The notes below the pieces were generated by a model. That model worked only from the letters and a program-made list of their open reading frames with translations. It did no database searches and had not been told where the DNA came from. From Bradysia coprophila (lineage: Eukaryota > Arthropoda > Insecta > Diptera > Sciaridae), in the NCBI RefSeq assembly GCF_014529535.1, contig NW_023503649.1, forward strand, positions 186,001-250,000: 64,000 bases of DNA, given 5' to 3'. This document shows positions 57,540 through 64,000 of the stretch, piece after piece (positions within the stretch are counted from its first letter, which is position 1; each line of letters begins with the position of its first letter). A program made the position numbers and the translations under genes.

Positions 57540-58895
57540 CTACTTTGTTAATATAATCATGCTGGCTACATCTGGCTCGTTGAAGACCTGAAAGACGAGC
57601 CAAAGAAAAGAAAATCGATTATATAGTGAAAAGCAGTTTCCACATTGCACAACTGTTTACCTGTTTGAAATCCTTATCTTTTATACGAAGTTTCAAATGC
57701 AGCGGATGCATTATACCGACCATTGATCTTCGAATTTTTGCCAGAGACCTGATGAATTCCGGTGTAAGTTTGTAGTTATCAACGCCTCCAGACCAAAAAT
57801 CCAAATAAGTTAAATTTCTTGCGCGATGCACAAAATTTGAAACACTCTCTGCGGTCCAATCAATACTAACAGTTATAAATGATCGGAGCTGCGTCAGTTT
57901 ACTAGCCATGCCGGCTAGGGATTCTTGGACAGATAAAAATTGTGCATCTATTCTAGGCAAATGGCATTGCAGTACGATTTCATGTAATCGAACTAATGTT
58001 TCTAAAATCTTTATAATGTCGTTGAACACTGCAGCAGGAATTGAAAACAGTTCGAGTGAATTAAGGCTTTGGAAATTCGAGAGAAGTGGCAGGTTTTCGA
58101 TTGGATCTTCAATTAGTCCAATGTCTAAATTTAACTTGACCAGATTTATTAACCATGTATCAAAATATCGTAAGTCGATGCTATGGGTAGTCATACATCT
58201 TCGCAAATTGAGTATCGCCTAGGAAAGACGGATGAACAGTCATTTAGTATGCGTTTTTTTTGTAATTTTCACTTATAAATATTTCCATAACAAAAGCTTA
58301 CCAGTTGTTGATTCTGTGTGAAAACACTATTTGGTATGTATATTGAAGAATAAGTTACATCCAAAATCTCTAACCGCCGAAAAAATTTCTGGGACCTCGG
58401 TGCAAAGATAATATTGCCGAAAACAATCAGCTCTCGCAGATTCAGACATAACAACGGCAAATCGATCATCACGGCGCAGTTTGCATTCCAGCACGAATTT
58501 TGTAACGTCAACACCTCCAACCGCCTCAATACTGGTGTCAGAATTGTCAACGGCATCCAGCATATCTCACCAAGAATTGAAAATTCAATTAAATTTGGTC
58601 CGACTGTTTCCGTTAACAATCGAAAGAATTTCGTTAGTGAGCTGGCTCCATATTTTAAGTCGACTTTAAGGTCAATTTGTCTTAAATTTGTTCCGATTTT
58701 ACGTAGTGTTCTGACCGCAGCGACTATGTCTTCGGGTGTGCCAATGTAACACATATACGATTTCTTGTGACGGAAAAGCCTTTTCGCCACATTTTCCAGC
58801 CTTGTACACGTTTGGCTAACAGCTACGATTTCCTCAGCGTCGAGATACCGGCACAGATGAAATAAACAATCGTCGTTTAATTTTAAAATATTCAT
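57540..58895 (-). CDS. F-box protein with degenerate leucine-rich repeats
   Basis: Probably the substrate-receptor subunit of an SCF ubiquitin ligase. Three exons join in phase 0: 58895-58302, 58218-57661 and 57587-57540, giving 399 aa. The N-terminus holds a compact F-box (about residues 4-40: LNDDCLFHLCRYLDAEEIVA, then CTRLENVAKRLF), which binds Skp1. The rest is leucine-rich with the loose spacing of RI-like repeats (LRRLEVLTLQN, LNLRELIVFGN, FRRLEILDVTYS, FQSLNSLELFSI, ARNLTYLDFWSG), typical of the fast-evolving insect FBXL-like group. The last exon adds only 15 codons (VFNEPDVASMIILTK). Without that splice, the middle exon would read through the donor GTAAAC for 15 more codons. No one-to-one orthologue can be named. 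Target unknown. Confidence 0.85.
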
Positions 58896-60153
58896 TTTCG
58901 TTTACTTTGACACTCGAAAATTTTCAATTGATGGAGCCAAAATAAATTTGTTTTTAAAGCACTTCTTCCGTTGACTACCTATTGGTCACTATTGGTTGTT
59001 CATAATGAAGTGTTACACTCAAGGGTACGATGATTCTCTATACCTCGTGTGCTGTAATGCGTTTAAAAGCAGTGATAAGAAACGAATAGAAAGAGACAAA
59101 AAGTGGCGAACGGGTGATAAATAGATATAAATGGTCTACATGGATCGTGTGATCATCTCTATAGAATGCACATAATTCAAATGGTATTAGGCTAACGTGG
59201 AGGTGAAAGTTTTGAATATTCGGTTCTGCTCAAAATAAATCAGGGTCCATTAATTTACATATTGTTGAAGGAATCAATTTTTGTAATCAATGACATTGCA
59301 ATTTTGACGAGTGGAGAGGTCGGCACGAAGGGGCTGACATGATTATTTGAGATATTATATTATCTAATTCAAAACTATCTCAAAAGAGCGTTTCATCCAA
59401 CCTTTTACATGTTACGGAAAGGATTCTTTTGTTTTATTTTTCTAAAAAGTTTTTTATGCAAATTATGGGAGAGAGGGCGCTTCGCTCATATGAAATGTGC
59501 ATTTATATTGCCTAATTCAAATTTATGTTTTGACGAATAAAAATACTGCCCCTCCCTTCGGGGTCGGGCCATAACGTATCCACTCGTCAAAATGAAAATT
59601 TGGCACCACGGACGTAATGTATTTTAGTGCTTGCCCCATGCGAAAATTGTTTCTTACATATCAATTTGGCCCATGCGAAAATGATCTATTACATGAGGTA
59701 TATTTGCATGACACTATCGACAGGTAAACTCTATTTTTCGCGGGGTGCTCAGTCACTCACGGAAAACGAGTTTTCGTGTGGTACAACCAGATGAAGAAGA
59801 ATAATGCATCATCTGAAATATTTTATGCCTTACAACATAGAAACGAAAATAATTATTGATGTTTTTGGTTTTTTGACACAAATTTTGCAGCAGCGTGAGT
59901 TCAATGTAGCAAAAACCATTCAATGACAACATGCCACCAACTTGCGATCGTTGTGACGAGACTAACGTAACATCATTATTGTTGTCGGGATCTTTTTTTT
60001 GTAGAAGTGAGAGCCGATCTCGGCGGTATACTAGATTTTTTGCATATGTTTTCTTGGTTTTGTCTACGGATATAATATAAGTTTTTATTCTGCGTTAAGA
60101 AATTGATATGTATGTAAGGATCAATTGTTTTGGGCAAGCAATAATATAGAATG
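58896..60153. other. intergenic with dispersed-repeat fragments
   Basis: No gene. The text (C)CCATGCGAAAAT occurs at about 59635 and 59671, the latter followed by GATCTATTACATGAGG, which is similar to the outer arm of the palindrome at 60412 (in reverse). This suggests a decayed copy of the same repeat. Confidence 0.4.
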
Positions 60154-60424
60154 CAGTGCATGCTGCTGACGTGATTCCTTAATTTTGAAACAATTTCGAG
60201 ATACTCGCAACCTCACTCGTGTGTTGTTGAGCAACTTGCTTCGGTAACTGTTAGTTTCGACAAGTGTAGTTACATACCTCGCCTTCGGCTCGGATATACA
60301 AACTCTACACTTGTCTCAACTAACAGTTACCGAAGCTTGTTGCTCAACAACAACACACTTGTGAGGTTGCTCTTATCTCAAAATTGTTCCCTCATGTAAT
60401 GAATCATTTTCGCAGCATGCACTG
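60154..60424. mobile_element. 271-bp palindromic MITE with CTTCGGC apex
   Basis: CAGTGCATGCTGC (from 60154) pairs with GCAGCATGCACTG (60412-60424). Inner arms are closely complementary: TTGTTGAGCAAC, CTTCGGTAACTGTTAGTT and GACAAGTGTAG occur on both sides. The apex is CTCGCCTTCGGCTCGG. It is noncoding. Confidence 0.75.
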
Positions 60425-62735
60425 TAACCTACTATTACATATCACGTAATTTTTGATACTAGTTTCTTTCCTTCTTTAGTTTAGCTATGCTTTTTGGTAT
60501 GTAATATGACACTGGATAATCACTCATTCTCGACTTCGTTGCCAACAAACGATGATCAGTCGTTTAGAAAACTTTATGTCGCTGTACGTAGCAACTTATA
60601 TTGAGAGGGTCTGACTCAGGGCCGATTTTAAGGAATTGAATTCTTAAATTTCCCAAAAATTCCTTTTCCTAAAAATTTGGTGAAATATCAAAAATTACAC
60701 CTAAAATTAGGTATTTGGCTCTAAGATAGCCAAAACAACTGGAACAAGTCATAAAACTAACAAAAGTATTTGTTTTTGAAAAGATCGTTTTACTGGTTGC
60801 GCCTTGCAGCCTTGTTTTCGCTTTTAAATAAACAATTCAGAAGTCACAGAAGTGAATGTAACAAAAATCGGTTAAAAAATTTAAGAATTTAATTCCCTTG
60901 CAATAGGCCCTGGTCTGGTCGGATCATATCATACAAATTGGCATGAAATTTTATGCTAAAATGCACGATGACGCTACAATTCGCTATAATTACGTCATTA
61001 TTGAAAAGTTGAGGATTTACTTGATAATGCCGCTTTCTTGTATTCAGAAATTGATTCTGTCACTTCTGTCGTTTAAAATGTTTAATCATTGATTAAAATC
61101 GATAGCATACAACAACTTTACCTATTCAATAATTGAAGATTTAACAAAGAGTTTTCTTTGTTTCAATCATTCTGTTACTAGGAACATTAAAAAAAAGTCT
61201 CTGATATAGAATTCGCCGATTTTCCACTGATTTTATACTCCTGCAATAAGCAGAGTGACGATTCCTTTAAAGAAACATTAATTGAAGTTTTTCTTTTGAC
61301 AATATTTTTCATATTCATAATTTATTGTAGAGCTCAATCAATAAATATATTCAATTTATTCTACAAAATATTTTCGTGGTTAGCATAGAAAATAAAATTA
61401 AAATAAAAAAAGTTCAGTAACAAAAAATACTGACGAAAATTTTGCTTAAAAATAATAATTGCGGTTAATGAGCTTCTAACAGTAAAGCTTAAATGATTAA
61501 TTGCTTTGTATGACGAAAGTATATGACAAACGAAAATGGAAATCGAAATACTTTTTTAAAAAGGTCAATGTTTAAGACACTAATTTAATTCATTTTAATC
61601 ACAATAATTAATATTTGGATGTAGAAGATATCTTTCCGATCTAAAAAACCTTTTTTTTTGTTTTGTTTTGTCTTCTAGAATAATAAAAAGTTTTTAGGTT
61701 CACTATAACGTAAAAATAGATCATAAATACTTTAGAATGTAAAGTTTTTTTGTGTGTTTGTGTAAATAATTAATATTTGAATAAATGAACTTATCGTCTA
61801 ATAAGGCATATAGGAAGATAATTATTTTAAATATTTTCTTTTCTAACTTGAAATACAATGTCCAGTCAAAAATTAAATATGACAATCGTTGTTCTTCACT
61901 GCGATTACTGATTCATTTACGGTTCATACACTCGCGGAAAAATTAAATCCGACATTATTTTCTGACTTGGGGGTAGTTGTGGTTTGTGATTTTATTTTAC
62001 AACAAAATACTAAAACATTGAATCTAGACGTTCATTTGTTATATTAAATTTATGTGTGAACAATTACAAAATCCACAACAACTCTTAAATCAGAAAATAT
62101 GTTGGATTTTAGAGAGCAATATTACTATTTCTAATCTCTACTCTTGCTGCCAATTCAGATCCCGGATATGCGTAACGCAACAAAATCAATAAATCTGTTA
62201 CTTCATTTGTGCAAAGCGTTTGATACGAAATCTACGACTTCAATTTTTATATCATGCGTTTTGTTGTAAGAGAACAAAAACCAGAAATTGTCGTCGTTGT
62301 GCAGATGAATAATCTCCAGTTATATAATATTCTGGAACAATAGGTAAATAGAAATGAACAAATCAATGTTGTGGTAGCGGATGACCTAAAGTTTTATTCT
62401 CATTCTTTAATATGTCCAAAGTAAACGGATTGATAAGTGTTATTACGAAAATCACGTAACAATTAAAAGTTCATTGAAATCTCACTTTTTTTTCTTAAAA
62501 GTTGCACTTAATTGAAGATAACAAAACCAATTCAAACCATTAATATCATGCAAAGTTGTTGTTGGTTTCTATTCAAAGCTATTGGAAACATATTTTCCCA
62601 GTTATTTCGAACCAACACGGTTGTAAAATAAAAACAATAATCGCATGACTAGGCCATATGTGGATGACATTAGCATCATAACAACTTAATACTTGAATTT
62701 TCACTCATTGCACGCTGCGGCTTCGGTGCCCTTGT
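60425..62735. other. intergenic, AT-rich
   Basis: No gene supported. The text TTTTTGAAAAGATCG followed by TTTTACTGG(T/C)TG at about 60773-60805 repeats at 23408-23440, marking another dispersed repeat. The right end must hold the 3' UTR of the Gab/Dos gene. Confidence 0.4.
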
Positions 62736-63990
62736 CTAATCTTTGTTTGATGTTTTCTTTTCATTGCGATTCTTTTCAGTATCCTGTCTTGTCCGTTTAA
62801 TGGCTTCTGTTTTAACAAAATCAACGCATTTATAAACGACTCCACTCGGATCCGGTTGTACTGCCTTAGCAAACGTTGGATTGCTTCGGTTTGCCAAGGA
62901 TAAATTCGATGTGCTTGTTGAATTCGCTTTTGAACTGTTTGTGGTGCAAATGGATGGAGGGTTCGAATGATCTAAGTCAAAATACTCTAAATGGCCGACT
63001 GGTTTTGCTTGAGATTGTTGCTGCGGCTGTGGAATCATTTGTTTTGTAAGTGTAAGCGACGATGATGCTGATGAATTGTTATAGTTTCGTGGAAGAGTTT
63101 TCGAAAGGCTTTCTGAATGATTCGAATATATGCCGGTATCTGTTGATAGCGACATTGGACCACCTTTTCGGCGTAGTGAGTGGGTGTCGAACTAAATCAG
63201 AGGAAACGGAATGTTGGTTTTGAGCCAGATTTACATTCAACTGCATCTTACCTTCGGAGTGCTCGGCTTCAATTTCCGGTCGCAAGGTGGTGGTCTCAAT
63301 TCTAAATGAAATGAGGATGTTGATATGCGCTTTGCTGATTGATTAATATCCGGTTGCTCTTTACTATCGGCTGGTTTATTTTCAACTGGCTTTGGTTTCA
63401 GACCTCTATTCACAACCGGGGCGTTTTCCTACAAAAAGAAATTCAAATTCATGTTCGGCAACAGTTGACTGTGAAATCACGACATATTCTCACCTGATCA
63501 ACGAAATCATAACAGAAAACATTGCTATCCACCTTGGATGGCGCGGCATTCGAATAGAAATGAGATCTGTTTGGAATTTTCGATGTAGCCATTTCCGTAG
63601 TTAGATTCGGCGTTGATGATGTTATTTGGTCGCGATCGAGCAATGTCGGAGAAATTGAATTATTTTCATTTAAATTATAGTAAGGCATCTGATGTGATCG
63701 AGGAATGTCATAACTGTCTTCTACACACTGAAACAGACGAACAAATTTTGAATGACCATTTGGCCGGTTTTTTTTTTTAAACTACGAGACAGTCACTTAC
63801 ACAGCTAATATCTTTTGGTCCAATAGCCGGCGACGCATTTTCCGTGTCTGACGAATGAATCTCTTTATTCCGTTCCTCAACTCCTTCAAGCAGCAATTTG
63901 CTTATACGTTTCGGAGGTCGAGACGGAACTGATTTTTTACGCTTCTCAACAACGTGATCATTGTCGGTCGTTTTTTCGTCGTTTGGTAAT
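62736..63990 (-). CDS. dos: Gab/Dos docking adaptor, C-terminal part
   Basis: Gab-family adaptors are phosphorylated by receptor tyrosine kinases and recruit SHP2/Corkscrew, PI3K and Grb2/Drk. Four exons join in phase: 63990-63801, 63727-63494, 63428-63252 and 63191-62736, giving the last 351 residues. The N-terminal PH-domain exons lie beyond the right edge. Visible landmarks are the proline-rich PSRPPKR; the phosphotyrosine site DSYDIPRSHQ; two exact P-x-x-x-R-x-x-K-P motifs, PVVNRGLKP and PPCDRKLKP, which bind the C-terminal SH3 domain of Grb2-type adaptors; EYFDLD; and the C-terminal VVYKCVDFVKTEAIKRTRQD, which corresponds to the Gab tail (VDFVKT-EAIKRTR). The final tyrosine site expected to bind Corkscrew/SHP2 appears as VVYKCV. 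Family assignment is firm. The Drosophila symbol is used by homology. Confidence 0.88.
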
Positions 63991-64000
63991 CTAGAAAAGC

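Noticed and set aside
58414-58749. 111-codon plus-strand frame
   Set aside because: Antisense shadow of the F-box gene on the minus strand.

Overview
The window is nuclear DNA of an insect, most likely a dipteran. It is AT-rich. All genes are split by short GT-AG introns, the encoded proteins are closest in form to animal (several to fly) proteins, intergenic DNA is full of short non-autonomous transposon relics, and there is no operon or Shine-Dalgarno structure. I cannot name the species from the sequence.

Nine protein-coding genes can be supported. From left to right they are: a CCCH zinc-finger protein (minus strand, runs off the left edge); UBE2K, an E2 ubiquitin-conjugating enzyme with a C-terminal UBA domain (minus, complete, 199 aa); Prps, PRPP synthetase (plus, complete, 318 aa, or 342 aa with a cassette exon); DCTN6, dynactin p27 (minus, complete, 186 aa); an unrecognised five-exon gene with a cysteine-rich N-terminus (plus, 355 aa); Atat, alpha-tubulin acetyltransferase (minus, seven exons, 438 aa); RpS17 (plus, 130 aa); an F-box protein (minus, 399 aa); and the C-terminal part of a Gab/Dos adaptor (minus, runs off the right edge). 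I built exon models by hand by requiring splice consensus and matching reading phase at every junction. Total lengths agree with the known families for UBE2K, PRPS, DCTN6 and RpS17. The genes are unrelated housekeeping and signalling genes and do not form a pathway cluster.

Between and inside the genes lie many repeats. They include a hAT-like element full of CAGGT motifs (2.67-3.58 kb), a TACCGGGAA cluster, tRNA-like SINE copies (2.0, 11.05 and 25.03 kb), a MITE with a clean 8-bp target duplication (8.01-8.31 kb), several fold-back palindromes, two nested inverted-duplication tangles (23.2-24.05 and 24.46-25.32 kb), and a minisatellite of roughly 48-bp units (27.75-28.26 kb). There is also a short copia-type LTR element (29.05-30.29 kb), and a 3.5-kb interval bounded by inverted repeats (30.49-34.04 kb).

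The most unusual points are these: (1) the copia-type element has near-identical LTRs and a primer site matching the initiator tRNA-Met anticodon arm, yet it carries a cysteine-rich coding-like segment instead of gag-pol; (2) a 72-nt in-frame cassette exon in Prps would insert 24 residues into the catalytic flexible loop; (3) a complete gene was not recognised at all.
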